Shown: positions 9,246 to 21,620 of the stretch, piece by piece
Layout of the letters: every line of letters starts with the position of its first letter
Numbering within the stretch: the stretch's first letter is position 1
Assembly (NCBI RefSeq): GCF_000004825.1
Contig: NW_008805077.1
Location: 1-64,000 of the forward strand
Length of the DNA: 64,000 bases
Direction: 5' to 3'
Source: Heterostelium album PN500
Taxonomy: Eukaryota; Evosea; Eumycetozoa; Acytosteliales; Acytosteliaceae
Made by a program: the position numbers and the translations under genes
The notes under the pieces: generated by a model
What the model was told of the DNA's origin: nothing
The model's input: only the letters and a program-made list of their open reading frames with translations
The model's database searches: none

Positions 9246-10095
9246 ATGAATCAACAAGATGAACCATTATACAAAAAACCAATAAAAGTAGAGAAGAAGC
9301 TTGTACATGTACCTGTTTTGTCAGAGGGTACAGTCTATCAATTGGATGGATTTCTATCATATGTAGATACAGAGCATAATGAAAATCATCATAATACTTC
9401 GGATCTCTCAAACATTGGTGTAGTCATAACTCATCCACACCCAATGTTAGGAGGAAACTATAATAACAATGTAGTTTTGGGAATCTCTAGTTTCTTGACC
9501 AACCATTTGCATATTCCAACATTATGCTTCAACTTTAGAGGTGTCGGTGGAAGTCAAGGAAAAGGTAGTTGGAGAGGTTCATACGAGCGTGAAGATGTAC
9601 TCGCAGCAGTTAGCTATCTCTTGGATCATGCACCGATTGGTCATCGTCCAACCAGAATTATCATTGTCGGTTATTCATATGGTGCTGTCATCGGATCGTC
9701 AGTTGCCGACAGTCATCAATCGATCATAGGATACACCTCGGTATCATACCCATTCGGACCACTTACATTGATGCTACTCGGACCACTATTGGAATTAGGA
9801 AAATCAAACAAACCAAAACTATTTATTCAAGGAGATCGTGATAATTTTACTGGAACCTCTAAATATAAATCAAGGTAATTATTATATTCAATTGACCGAA
9901 AATCAAACAACAAAGCTAAACTAAATAATATTTATACTACTCTTAATAATTAGAACTGCTGATTTTCCACATCCAACAGAAGTTAGACTTTTCGAGAATG
10001 TCGATCATTTCTATGGTGGAAGAGAGAAATTGCTTGCCAAAGAAATATCAAAATGGATTTGTACTACTTTTACAAATCTACCAAAAGAGAGTTAA
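9246..10095 (+). CDS. Alpha/beta hydrolase
   Basis: Two exons, 9246-9874 and 9954-10095, giving 256 aa; the codon split AG|A joins ...KYKSR to TADFPHP. Hallmarks of the alpha/beta hydrolase fold: THPHPMLGGNYNNN (oxyanion-loop region), FNFRGVGGSQG, nucleophile elbow GYSYGA (GxSxG-type), acid-strand IQGDRDNFT, and ENVDHFYGG with the catalytic His. This layout is that of small prokaryote-type hydrolases (COG2945-like) found also in protists. Substrate cannot be predicted. I chose the ATG at 9246 (MNQQDEP). No signal peptide; probably cytosolic. Confidence 0.8.
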
Positions 10096-10232
10096 TTATA
10101 ATTATTCATGAAGAGATTAATAATTTTGTATAAATAAAATATTTTTTTTAAAGATGGTTGATGACTTGGCAAAAAAAAAAAAAAAAAAAAAACAAATGTT
10201 TTGTAATTCACATTAAATATATTAATTTAAAA

Positions 10233-11298
10233 ATGAATAGAATTACCCTTCTAAGTGAAACTATCTTTATAAATGCTTATGAACATTCAAAGAGCAGGTT
10301 ATTAACTGCATTAATAATAGTTAGTCTATTTGCAATTCATGGTTACAGAAAGAAATCATTGTCAACCTCTGGTGTGATTGCTGCGTGGTGTGTTGGTATG
10401 ATTACCTGTATATCTAGTTGGTCATTTGCAGTTTCATTGTTATCTTTTTATTTCTCATCGTCATATCTCACCAAGTATAAAGCATCAATAAAGAAAAAAA
10501 TTGAAGAAAATCATTTACTTGGTAAATTTTACAAACAACCACCATTTAAACTAGCTAGCTATTCTAACACTTATCATCTTAAATCAATAGGTGGACAAAG
10601 AAATTATGTACAGGTACTCTCTAATAGTTTGAATGCAGCAGTTTGTGGACTTGTATTCCTTTTATTTTCATTTGATCCAAGAATCACTTTTATAGACTCT
10701 GACTACAAGTTTGATGCGTTTTTGATTTGTGCAGTTGTTGGACACTATGCCGCTTGCAATGGTGATACCTGGGCATCTGAGCTTGGTATTCTCAATAAAA
10801 AGAAACCGATTCTTGTCACAACACTCAAACCAGTTCCAACAGGTACCAACGGAGGTGTCAGTTTGGTGGGTATCTTGGCTTCAATCGCAGGTGGTTCATT
10901 CATAGGAATAATATATTACTTTACATCTGCACTATTCAACAATGGTCATGCGCTGAAATCACAGATTCCAATCATCTATCTTGGTACTTTTGCTGGATTG
11001 TTTGGTTCTCTCGTATGTAAATTTAACAAACTAATATTAATATCTATTTTTATTATTTATTCACCCAAAATCTAAATTTATAAAAATTAAGATTGATTCA
11101 TTGATGGGAGCAACACTACAATATTCAGGATGGAATAAAAAGAAATTAGTGGTCACCAACAATCCGCCAAGCAAATTAAACTCTCAAGATATAGATCATA
11201 TTTGTGGTGTAGATTTACTTGATAATCACCAAGTTAATTTCCTCTCATCGTTGTTGATATCGATGATCTGTGGTTTTTTTGGTTTTTATTTATTTTAA
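10233..11298 (+). CDS. tmem19: TMEM19 / DUF92 family membrane protein
   Basis: Exons 10233-11012 and 11092-11298, 328 aa. I start at the ATG at 10233 (MNRITLL); an upstream in-frame ATG would add a poly-Lys leader of no family value. TMEM19 signatures: SGVIAAWCVGMI (first TM pair), SSYLTKYKASIKKK, GGQRNYVQVLSNS, CNGDTWASELGIL, PTGTNGGVSLVGILAS, then after the intron DSLMGATLQYSG and the closing DNHQVNFLSSLLISM. About six to seven hydrophobic segments. In other organisms this family is related to phytyl-phosphate kinase-like proteins and its function is unclear. The intron falls after the conserved FGSL segment. Confidence 0.88.
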
Positions 11299-11615
11299 AA
11301 AAAAAAAATTAAATTAAAAAGTTTAAAAAAAAAAATAGACCGTTTTTGAAATCTGATCGTTGCAAAAAAAAAAATTCTTTCTTTTGTATTTTTTCACACA
11401 GTTTGCTCTGCTCATAATTTTTTTTTCATCAAAATTAGATTAGTTTTTTTTTTGTATCATAGAAAAAGGTTTTTATAAATAAATATAAAAGTATTTGTAT
11501 TTTTAAATAATAAAGTTAATATATAAAGTAAAATAATAATATTTTATATATTTTCATTTTTATTTTTATATTTATATATATTATTTTTTTTAAATCACCA
11601 CAAATTAAAGAAGAA
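11299..11615. other. Intergenic, AT-rich
   Basis: 3' flank of the TMEM19 gene and 5' flank of the RhoGEF gene. Contains poly-A and poly-T runs and tatatttatatatatt just before the RhoGEF start. Nothing else seen. Confidence 0.6.
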
Positions 11616-14600
11616 ATGAGTGAAGATTGGTCAACAGATCTTCAAAAGAAGGTGTAAGTAATATTTTGTTGTTATTTTCAATCAATAATTATAAAAAATT
11701 AAACTCATATTAATATATATTATAAAAAGGTATTCAATATGGGCAAATAATATATTAAATATTAGAAATATGGTGGTTTCTGATATTGTCGATGATTTTA
11801 AAGATGGTGTGTTATTGATCAACCTAATGGAGATTCTTACCAATGAAAAGTTTGACAACTATCACATTAGCAAACCTAAAAATAGATTACAACAGCTATC
11901 GAATGTTCAAATTGCGCTTTCAGCAGTCGAGAGATGGGGTATCAACCTGGTGAATGTCAGACCCGAGAATTTAGTGGACCGTAACAGCAAGATGATACTA
12001 GCACTCCTTTGGAGAATTATATCCAAGTTTCATATTCAACAGTTTCTCAACGAAGAGGATTTAGATCCAGAGTACGGTGAGGATTTGACATCGAGCTCAA
12101 AAAACAACACCAACAACCAACTTTATAAAACCAATTCGCGTGGATCTAGTAACCTTGCAAACTTTATGAAAACACCGAGAGAGGCACTCTTGCGATGGTG
12201 TCGTCGTGAGCTAGAGCCATACTCTCTTATTCAACCAGTCACCAACTTTACCAAATCATTCCAAAATCCGCAGGTATTCTATGCTCTCGTTCACCGACAA
12301 GCACCGTCCTCGATCGATCTCAATGAGATGGATTCGATGGATGACCTCGCTGGTTTGAAGCGATGCTTTGACATTGCAGAGAAAGCACTAAACATTCCAT
12401 CCATGTTGATACCACAGTCGATTATCGATGGACAAATGGATGAATCTTGCACGATGACCTATGTAGCATACTACTTGAACCTTCAGAGAAACGGTGGTAA
12501 TCTCACATCGATACCGTCCATGCCAAACTCTGCTCGTGGACACAACAGAAGTTCCTCTACTGGATCGAATACTTCCAACTCCTCGGTTACCAGCGGAGGT
12601 CAATCACTGGGATCGAGTGACAACAAATTATTTTTCAAACGTCCACCACTTAAGCGCCAAGACACTCTCACCCAAACACCAGAAAAAGGAAATCCATTCT
12701 CGCTTGCAACCAACGGTACTGGATCGAACGCCTCTGGAACACCGCTAGCCGACAAACTCACACAGATTGGATCACCATCACAACAACAACAACAAACTCC
12801 TCGTTCACCTCGTGAAGCATCGTCATTTAGCACAGCTGACAGACTGTCACTCATGGAAATACTCAACAACTTTACTCAGGAACTTAGAAGAATCTCGAAC
12901 GATCACGAGGAAATGCTCAAAAAAGCTGCAGCTAAACTTGATGAGCGCGTCAATAAGCTTGGTGATAAATTGGATCAATTGGAATTGAAGATCACCGACT
13001 TGAAATCAGTAGTCGGAATGGCAAACACCTCAATACCCACTATCACCACCACCACCACTACAACTACTACCAACAACAACAGTAACAACAGTACACCACT
13101 GATTACCTCCATTCAAAGTCTCGACACTTCAATCGATAGTCCAAACAACGGATCTACTTCATCAACACCACCCATCGGTGAAACACGTGATCGTAAGAAA
13201 TCAGTAACAAAACGAACAGAAACCAAAGAGGAGCGTGACGAGCGAAGAGAAAAGAGACGTAGCAGACGTCGTGAGAGAGAAGATCGTAAGAAAGAAAAGG
13301 AGGTCAACAGTAGCAATAATAACCCTACCCTTACACAGTCATCATCATCGTGCAGTCTAGCCGATGAAGCACAGGTTGATCGTGAGGATCTCAAGAAGAT
13401 CATCAAAGCACAATCGGTGGTTCGTGCTTTCTTGGCCCGTCGATCGTACAAACGTCTAAAGAATCGTCGTGACGTAGCACTAGAGATCCTACACACCGAG
13501 AAGACCTACATCAACAGTCTACAGATTTTGGCACATGAATACCTGGTGCCACTGCGAAAGATGTCCGAAGGATTGAACGTCAACATCGACAACATAAAGA
13601 CACTCTACAACAACATTGAAGTTATTCTAAACATCAACAACTCGCTGTTGACGAGAATACACGAGCGTGTCACTTCTAAACCATGGCACTGCCACACTCT
13701 GTTTGGAGATATTTTCTTTAAGATGTCGGATCTTCTCAAATGCTACATTGCCTATGTCAACCATTACAATCGATCACTTAACACCGTCAATGAATTCACC
13801 AAGCATTCGACACTCTACGAGTTTATGAATGCAACATTCCAGCGTACCAATCAGCAATTGCGAGATCTCATTATCATACCAGTACAGAGAATTCCACGTT
13901 ACGTCCTACTTCTCGAGGAAATGGTCAAAGTCACAGAACAATCGCATCCAGATCGTACGCAACTCGTTCAATCGTTGTCCAAGATGCAAAACATTGCTGA
14001 CCACGTCAACGAGAAGCGTCGTGAGTTTGAGAATGTAACACATGTCTCAATGCTTCAGGATGCAATCATTGGTTTCGATATCATGGCATACCCATCGCTG
14101 CGTTACACAATGGAAGGTGACCTCCAATACAATCTTCCATCGTCAGGTAGTGGATTTGGAAATACCATCTCTAGCGTTGTATCGAATGCAGTGACAGGCA
14201 GCTCCTCCGATCTCAAAGGTGCTGCAGTTGCCACCATCCTTCACGTTTTCCTCTTCAATCAGATGCTCGTCATTTGCAAATACAAAAAAGGAAAGGATAG
14301 TTATTTCTCAAAACATCTCTATGGTACTGTAGATAGAAAATCAAAGCAACCAAAATATAAATATGTATTTAACTTGAACTTGACAAGCGAAACAAAATTA
14401 TCACATAACAAATCAGAATGTAAGTATTATTAAAAAAAAAAAAAAAAAAATCTAAAAAAAAACTAACTAATATTCTTTCTTTATAGGTTGGTTTGGTATT
14501 GACAATCAAACAGATTATAAAAAGTTTATGGCTAAAACTGTAGCTGAAAAAGATATGTGGATTCAACATATTCAATCTTGTATTACAAAAGCAACCGAAA

Positions 14601-14629
14601 ATAAGAAATCAAAGGATAATAAGAGTTAA
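11616..14629 (+). CDS. Double calponin-homology, IQ, RhoGEF (DH) and PH protein
   Basis: Exons 11616-11653, 11730-14419 and 14487-14629, 956 aa. CH1 about 10-117 (KKVYSIWANNIL at the exon 1/2 junction, FKDGVLLINLMEIL), CH2 about 160-266 (LLRWCRRELEPY, FYALVHRQ), Ser/Thr/Gln-rich linker, a coiled-coil near 395-435 (RVNKLGDKLDQLELKITDLK), an Arg/Lys/Glu-rich stretch, an IQ motif near 569 (IKAQSVVRAFLARRSYKRL), DH domain about 590-772 (LEILHTEKTYINSL, IIIPVQRIPRYVLLLEEMVK) and PH domain about 800-945 with the terminal Trp helix (AEKDMWIQHIQSC) in exon 3. It should activate Rac-type GTPases and link them to actin (tandem CH) and calmodulin (IQ). Resembles dictyostelid Gxc-type RacGEFs; I do not assign a specific orthologue. 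Confidence 0.88.
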
Positions 14630-14884
14630 TAAGTTATAATCACATTGGTTTAGAGTTACAACACACATGTTAACAGTGACCATCAAACTAATAACGGAAT
14701 AAAATAAAAATGTATAACAATATTTAAAAAAAAAAAATCATTCTTTGAAAAAAAAAATATCCATAAGCAAAAAACCCATTTTATTTTAATTTTTATACCC
14801 AAACAAAAAGTTTTTGATCTTTACACTTATGCTTTTTGATTTTCATTTTTTTCAATTTATTTATTTTCAAAAAAGAATAAAATA

Positions 14885-16729
14885 ATGTCAAAAAAAATAA
14901 ATATAACAAACATCAATGATTTACCATTGGAATCACTTATTGTTTTATTCCAATATGTAAATAGATCGAATAATGCATCCTATTGGTTTGTAAATCATTC
15001 ATTGGTGTGTAAATTATGGACTACCAAGGTTTTACCAGTTGCTTGGAGTGAACTTTCCATCTCTACCAATCAACCACCAGAACCATTAGTTAAATATTCA
15101 GAGCGTGGAATTGTATCTGGAGGTGAGAAGGTTGTATATCGTCGTATTGTAATGCGTATCGGTAAAGTGTTGGACTACATTGTGGCGCTAGACACTCTAA
15201 CCACCATCGATCTTAGAAACAATCCAAATACCAACTCGATTGTCGACCGTTTGGCTGATAATCTAAAGACCAATAAATCAATCACCTCACTCAACTTGTA
15301 CAACAACAGACTCATGCAAAAAGGTGGAACATCCATTGCCAATGCCCTCGCGCGTAACACCCATCTCCTACACTTGGATCTCGGACTCAATATGCTTGGT
15401 GCCAATGGTGGTAATTCAATTGCAGAGGCTATGAAAAAGAACAACACACTGACTCATTTAGATTTGGCATCGAATCAACTCAGCTTCAGAGGTGCCGGTC
15501 CCATCGTGGAGGCACTCAAAGTAAACAAGTCATTGAAATATCTTGTACTCCACTCCAATCAGCTTCGTGATGAATGTGGATTGCCATTGGCCGATGTCCT
15601 CCGACAAAACCAAGGATTTGTAGTATTGGGATTGAACGACAATGAGATTGGTGCCAAGAGTGGTGTTGCACTTGCTCGTATGCTTAAAACAGTAAAATCT
15701 TTGGTACAGATTGATTTCGGAAAGAATGAACTTGGAGATGACGGTGGATTAGCTATGGCCGATACAATCAAGACCAACAAATCCATTAAATCTATCAATC
15801 TGTCATGGAATAAGTTGGGTGCCAAGGCAGCCAAAGCTATTGCTGATGCCATCAAGTTGAACACTTCAATCACCACATTGGATCTCAGCTTTAACAACAT
15901 CGGTGCTGAAGGTCTGTCATCGTTGGCAGCATCTTTGGCCACCAATCAATCGATTCATACAGTAGATCTCAGTCGTGTATCGGCATCCACACCCGACGGT
16001 CACATTGCACTGGCCAACGCTTTAAAAACCAACCGTATCATCAGCCACCTCGACCTCAACAACAGTAAACTTAGTGACGAAGCCGGTATTGCCATTGCCC
16101 AATCACTCATTGAAAACAAAACAATCTCTACTCTAGTGCTATCGAATAATCCATTTGGAGCGTCGGCCATCAAAGAGCTATCGAGCGCACTCACCAAGAA
16201 TCGTAGTCTCGCAACTCTCTACTTGGCAGCGTCAGTAAAGATCGAAGGTGTGGAGCCACTCTTTGAAGCACTCTCACAAAACAGCACATTGACTACATTG
16301 GACTTGGCCAACAATCAATTCGGAGCAGAGGGTGGAGCTATGATTGCCAAACACTTGAAACAGTGCAAGCATCTCTTGGAGTTGTCGATTCAAAACAATC
16401 AACTAGGAGTATCTGCAAATCAAATACTCGATTCTATCCCCCAATCGTTACAATGTATCGATCTATCGAACAACTTGATTATGCCAAGCTCAGGTACATC
16501 ATTGGCCAATGCCCTACAGAAAGATCAACTCTCTAAGCTCAATATCTCACAGAACAAACTTGACGATGACAACTCACAGCCACTGGTACAAGCATTATCA
16601 AAGACCACCGCCTTGGTTCACATTCAAATCATTGCGAATCAATTCACAAAACAAGCAAACAATCAACTATTAGATTGTATTAGAAAGAACAAATCAATCT
16701 ATTTCTATGATTTAGTTGAAGAGATTTAA
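14885..16729 (+). CDS. RNI-type leucine-rich repeat protein with F-box-like N-terminus
   Basis: Single exon, 614 aa. Residues 8-60 (NDLPLESLIVLFQYVN, HSLVCKLWTTKVLP) look like an F-box-type helix bundle. From about 100 to the end there are roughly 17 repeats of about 28 residues of ribonuclease-inhibitor type: TLTHLDLASNQLSFRGAGPI, SIKSINLSWNKLGAKAAKAI and similar, with the LxxLDLxxNxLGxxGA pattern. No TM or signal peptide. Such proteins are protein-interaction scaffolds, possibly substrate receptors of SCF ligases if the F-box holds. The run of near-identical repeats suggests tandem repeat expansion. Confidence 0.8.
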   Translation: MSKKINITNINDLPLESLIVLFQYVNRSNNASYWFVNHSLVCKLWTTKVLPVAWSELSISTNQPPEPLVKYSERGIVSGGEKVVYRRIVMRIGKVLDYIVALDTLTTIDLRNNPNTNSIVDRLADNLKTNKSITSLNLYNNRLMQKGGTSIANALARNTHLLHLDLGLNMLGANGGNSIAEAMKKNNTLTHLDLASNQLSFRGAGPIVEALKVNKSLKYLVLHSNQLRDECGLPLADVLRQNQGFVVLGLNDNEIGAKSGVALARMLKTVKSLVQIDFGKNELGDDGGLAMADTIKTNKSIKSINLSWNKLGAKAAKAIADAIKLNTSITTLDLSFNNIGAEGLSSLAASLATNQSIHTVDLSRVSASTPDGHIALANALKTNRIISHLDLNNSKLSDEAGIAIAQSLIENKTISTLVLSNNPFGASAIKELSSALTKNRSLATLYLAASVKIEGVEPLFEALSQNSTLTTLDLANNQFGAEGGAMIAKHLKQCKHLLELSIQNNQLGVSANQILDSIPQSLQCIDLSNNLIMPSSGTSLANALQKDQLSKLNISQNKLDDDNSQPLVQALSKTTALVHIQIIANQFTKQANNQLLDCIRKNKSIYFYDLVEEI

Positions 16730-16827
16730 ACTACTGTTATTAAATAATAATAATAATAATAATATATCATAATAAAAGTCTGTAATACAAAGTTTTGTAA
16801 TCTAATTTTCAATTAACAAGTCTTGTT

Positions 16828-17983
16828 TTAATATTTATTTATTGCTCTAGTTAATAAATCCATATTCGAAGATTCCTCTGCATCTAGTTTTTGCTCTAAA
16901 ATAAAATTCAATATTTATTAGATTAAATGTATCAAATGAATTGATTAATTCGATATACATACTAATTAAATCATAAATTGCTCTATTTGTCTTTTTATCT
17001 AATTTCGACAGTTTCTTTTCTACATCTCGTTTAAGATCCCAATTCGCTTTCTTTGGTAGGAATGAAATTGACTCTTCTGATTGTTGTGACTCTGCACTTG
17101 ACTCTAATATCTTTAGTTTCTCTAATAACTCTTCGACAACAGGTGGTACTTTACTTTTTGGTAGTCTATATTGTGTTAAACTAATGTCTCTTGGAACATA
17201 GTTTCTAAATTTTAATCCCCTACAATAATCATTACATTATTAGTATATATGATTTATAATAATATTTGATAGTACTATCATATTAATATTGATATTTACT
17301 TATGTTTTTGTTCTAACTTATCCTCTACTTCTGTTGTAGCTTCATCTGATTGATCTGAACTCTCTTGTCTTTTCTTAAAATTGATAGTATTTCTTTTAAT
17401 ATTATTATTGTTGTTGTTATTATTATTATCATTGTCTATTGGTATTGGTAATGAATCAGTAAAACTTTGTTCTACTACATCCTGCACATCTAAAACTGGT
17501 TCGTCTATATTCATTTGACTATCATCTTCTTTTTCTTCTTCTTTCTTTGATTCTTTATGATCATCCTCTTTATCGGCGGAGGAGGATGTGGTGGTGGTGG
17601 TGGTGTTTTCATTGTTATTTGTCATTTCAACATCAGCTTGTTGTACAGTTGACTCTATAGAATCGTTGATCTTTGAATTTACATTGTCGTCTACTGTTGA
17701 TTGTTTCTTTTTTTCTTGTTCTTGTATTACTTTCTGTTTTGAGTCGTATTCAGCTTTAAATGATTTCAATGCATCGATTATCTCTAAATTCTAATATGAT
17801 AGGTTTAATGATATTAATATTGGTTTGAGTAGTGTTATGATAGTATGTAGTTACTTTAGAAGTGGCCTTTATTGGCAATGAAAACTCTTTACACAATCTT
17901 TGAAGATCATTTCTTTTTAGTTTATCTAAAGCATTCCAATCAATATCTTCGACTGCTGATCTATCTATAGGTGTAGATGTCAT
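16828..17983 (-). CDS. ccdc12: SAP domain fused to CCDC12/Cwf18-type splicing factor
   Basis: Exons (minus) 17855-17983, 17300-17790, 16963-17219, 16828-16895; 314 aa in one frame. Residues about 13-57 form a SAP domain (LDKLKRNDLQRLCKEFSL, IIDALKSFKAEY) that straddles intron 1. An acidic, Asn/Thr-rich linker (60-200) includes KKEEEKEDD. From about 207 the protein is CCDC12/Cwf18: GLKFRNYVPRDISL, PKKANWDLKRDVEKKLSKL, KKTNRAIYDLI, and the short terminal exon KQKLDAEESSNMDLLTRAI. CCDC12/Cwf18 is a component of the activated spliceosome. A SAP DNA/RNA-binding module in front of it is not part of the human protein (family knowledge). Nuclear localisation is expected. Confidence 0.8.
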
Positions 17984-18588
17984 TATTATTTTTATTATTG
18001 ATCTTAATTGAATAAATAATTTTTTGTTGTTAAATTTTTTTCAATGATAGTGGTTGTGGCTGTTTTTAACAAATTTTTTTTCTAAGTTTTTGCAATAGAG
18101 ATTAATATTATAAAAATAAAATAAAATATCAAACCTTGTTAGATTTTAATAAAAATTAGATAAATAGAAAGTATTCTTATAGTAGATTTAGAATATAAAG
18201 TTTGTTTTATTATATTTATTTTGAATAGAAATATCATTCACGATAATTCTAAAAATCTTTTTATTTCTTGTTGAAATGTAATAATAAGAAGAAAAAATAA
18301 AACATCTTCAACAATAATTTCAGTCAAATAAAATCTAAATATAGATATTTGAATTTTATTGAAACCAAGATTTTAATTTAATTCCGTTCAATGACAGATG
18401 GAAAAAATCTTTGGGTTTTTTATTGATGGATTTTTTTTGAAAATAACCAAAAATCTTTCGGGCAATGAGGGATGTAATTTATTATTGTTGTTCAGCTATT
18501 TTTAATATTTTTGCATTGAAATTAAAACATCACAAACCCTCTCTTACATCAAAATAAATTCACTTGAAATACTATTTATTTACAGAGA
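17984..18588. promoter_or_regulatory. Divergent intergenic region
   Basis: Between the SAP-CCDC12 gene (minus) and the membrane protein gene (plus). Very AT-rich. It has repeated tttattgaaaccaag/tttattgatgg-type segments near 18355-18430 but no recognised element. Confidence 0.4.
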
Positions 18589-19879
18589 ATGTATAGAGTT
18601 TCTCCTCTATCAAGAGGTCAATGTAAATTTAGAATAGTTGGAAATCTGGCGTTTTTTGCATTTTTTACAATGGGTATAGTTGGTACCATCAACGCAAATA
18701 ATAATCCCGACTCTGTATCTGGTCTAGGTTTTGTATGATTTCTTTTTTTTTTTTTATACAAATTTTTTGATAAATTTCTAACTAAAAGTTCCATAGGGGA
18801 TGCAAATGATTGGTTTTTTACTTGCCTGTATCACTTATCTTTTTATGGTTCCTTTTGCTATATTTATTCCCTATCGTACTCTTTTCAATGATATGGACAA
18901 TGGTAGTATAGTGTCAGCAGACAACCTAACTAACCAATTAAAAAAAGTTAGGCCTATATTATCTTTTACAGGAAAGTGTTTTAGCAGAAAATCTGTTTAC
19001 AACACTCTCACAGGAACTGTGAATACAGACCATATCTCGTATCATGAAGAGATTAAATGGGACTACACTTGGAACGATAAAACAATTTATTCAGATTTGC
19101 ACAATTGTAAAAAAGATATTATTTTTATATTTATTAAAACAGATGTTACTTATAGTCATAACGTAAGTACTCATTTTACAAAATCTAATCAAAAGTCTAG
19201 TCTATTTACCGATAACATATAGGAGAAAGAATCTGAATCCCTCAGGGCAAGATGGATTAGAATTAATTCAAATCGAGATGCATTGTTTAATTGTGGAATG
19301 GATCTAGATCTATCAGTTAGTGTTCCTCGAAACACTGTTTGTATAAGAAATAAAAAGCCCATTTACTGTAGCCAAACTCTAACTAAGATGTTGGCTCTTT
19401 TCGGAATGTGGATGATTATGGACATTATTATGTTACGAAATTGTGGTGATGTCTTCATTCTTCTTCAGAAGCATTGTAATTTGGGAAAAGAATATTCTAG
19501 TATTATCATAGATGAAAAAAAAGATGTGAAAGGAGTAAAATCAATTGTAATTAACACCAGTGTCACTGAAAATAATACAATTGTTGCCAATACCAATACA
19601 GTACCAAATCAAAACAATAATAACTCCAACCCTGTCAATAATAACAATATTAATAATATTAATAGTAACCAAAAACCAGGAATATCAATAGAAGAACTAT
19701 TCCAACAACAATTGAAGAATCAAGAATTAATGCAACAACAAATTCAACTTTTACAACAACAATTGGATAACGCAAGAAATAATAATAATAAGAACAATGG
19801 TGAAGATATTAAAACAAATGAAAACCTACCATTGATAAAAAATGAAGTCGGAAATTATGGAACTTTTAACAACAACTAA
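18589..19879 (+). CDS. Uncharacterised multi-pass membrane protein with Asn/Gln-rich tail
   Basis: Exons 18589-18732, 18797-19162, 19223-19879; 388 aa. Hydrophobic segments: VGNLAFFAFFTMGIVGTI (about 17-35), MIGFLLACITYLFMVPFAIF (about 52-71), and LTKMLALFGMWMIMDIIML (about 222-240). Between the second and third lies a roughly 150-residue Cys-containing, probably lumenal or extracellular region (GKCFSRKSVYN, FNCGMDLDLS, NTVCIRNKKPIYC). The C-terminus is Asn-rich with a short Gln-rich coiled coil (NQELMQQQIQLLQQQL). No family recognised; the topology suggests a small tetraspan-like or sensor protein, but this is inference. Confidence 0.7.
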
Positions 19880-20211
19880 TTAATTAAATAATTTAAAATT
19901 TTCTTTATTTTTTTTTTATAAGGGGTTATAACTTTTTATTATTTATTTGTTTTAATTTTGCAAAAAAATTCGAATATTTTCAAAAAATTGATCGGTTGGA
20001 ATTGATTGAAATTAAAGTAGCATCAAAAAAAAAATATTTATTTTTTTGCACATCAATCAAAACACAACCAAATATATATTTTAGGAGATATAAAAACAAA
20101 CAGATATTTCTTTTTCGATATATTAAATTATTTTAACTATTATGTTATCAAATTCATAATTATATCTTTCAATAAATAATTAAATATTATTTAAAATCAA
20201 AATAGAATAAA
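19880..20211. other. Intergenic, AT-rich
   Basis: Contains poly-T and AT-rich DNA between two plus-strand genes. Nothing distinctive. Confidence 0.6.
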
Positions 20212-21589
20212 ATGAAAACAAGGTTTTTCTTGAGCTATAACAGCAATAATGATAATTTTATACAATGTAACAGTAAAAGTAATAGAAATAGTAGTAGTTA
20301 TAGAATTAATAATTGTGTTATAACTTTAAATAAATCTGTTTTTTTATTTTTATTTTTATTATTTAATATAGTAGCCTCTGGTATGTTAACAATTTAATCA
20401 AACAATCAAATAGTTATTTATAGATTATTTTTAACACAATATTTTTTATTATTATTAGATTGGGTTCAATCATCGTTGGTTGACAAAAATGTATCGAGAC
20501 CAAGCAGATATGGACATTGTTCAGTAACGGTGATTAGTGGATTATTGTTCAACAATCGATCGTCGAATGCAGATAATAAACAGAAAAAGGATAATGATAA
20601 TTCAAGTACTTCAAGTGAATCGAGTAGCGATGATTATTATCCATCTACTAGTATCTGGACATTCGGAGGTATCGATTCATTTAGCAGTCAACTAATCGAT
20701 AAAATATTCATTATGGATGACGGTGACTATAATGTATATGATTTCCAACAGTCCGATACACCTCCTCTGCGTTGGGGACATTCATGCAGCATCTTCAACG
20801 ACGTTTCCATTCTCGTTTATGGCGGTAGCAACGACACCACTACCACCAACGTATCAAACACATTCAGTGACCTCTGGTTATACAATATTACAAATAACAA
20901 ATGGACTTTACTTTCAAATGGTTCCGACTCGACTATTATACTCAACAACAGCAATACAACCAATAACAATACAACCAATATTAAATCATCATCAACATCA
21001 ACATCATCATCATCATCATTTTTAGATAATGACAGTAATGATAATAGTACAACAACACCTAATAATCAAACAGCTATCGATACAGTACCAATTTCAAGAG
21101 CATTCCAAGCGATTGCTTCAAATGAAACCTATCTATTTATGTTTGGTGGTCTAAGAAATAACAGTGAGGTTCTGGATGATCTATGGGTATTCGATATCGA
21201 GAATGCTCAGTGGAAGTTCATTAATACCACCGACAATAAAAGCTCAGCACCACAAGGTAGATTCGGTCATACAGCAGCTTTCATACAGGATAGATTTGTT
21301 GTTTACGGTGGATTCAACAAATACAGTATAGCAATGAATGACCTTTGGCTATTTGATCCACAGACATCCACTTGGTCAATTGCAATGCCCACAGGTAACC
21401 CTAAACCAAGAGGTTTTCACATGATGGATTCAGATAGTTCCGACAAGGACAGAGCCATCTATATCTACGGTGGTACAACAGAACAAGGTCAACCTTTAGC
21501 AAATCTCGAAGTTTATGATTTTGGTAAACTATCTATATCATTATTAGATTATATTAATTACTACTTTTCTTTGATTATCCTAACTTTAT

Positions 21590-21620
<31 letters not shown>

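Noticed and set aside
13113-13496. 127-codon minus-strand frame
   Set aside because: Antisense of the RhoGEF Arg/Lys-rich linker.
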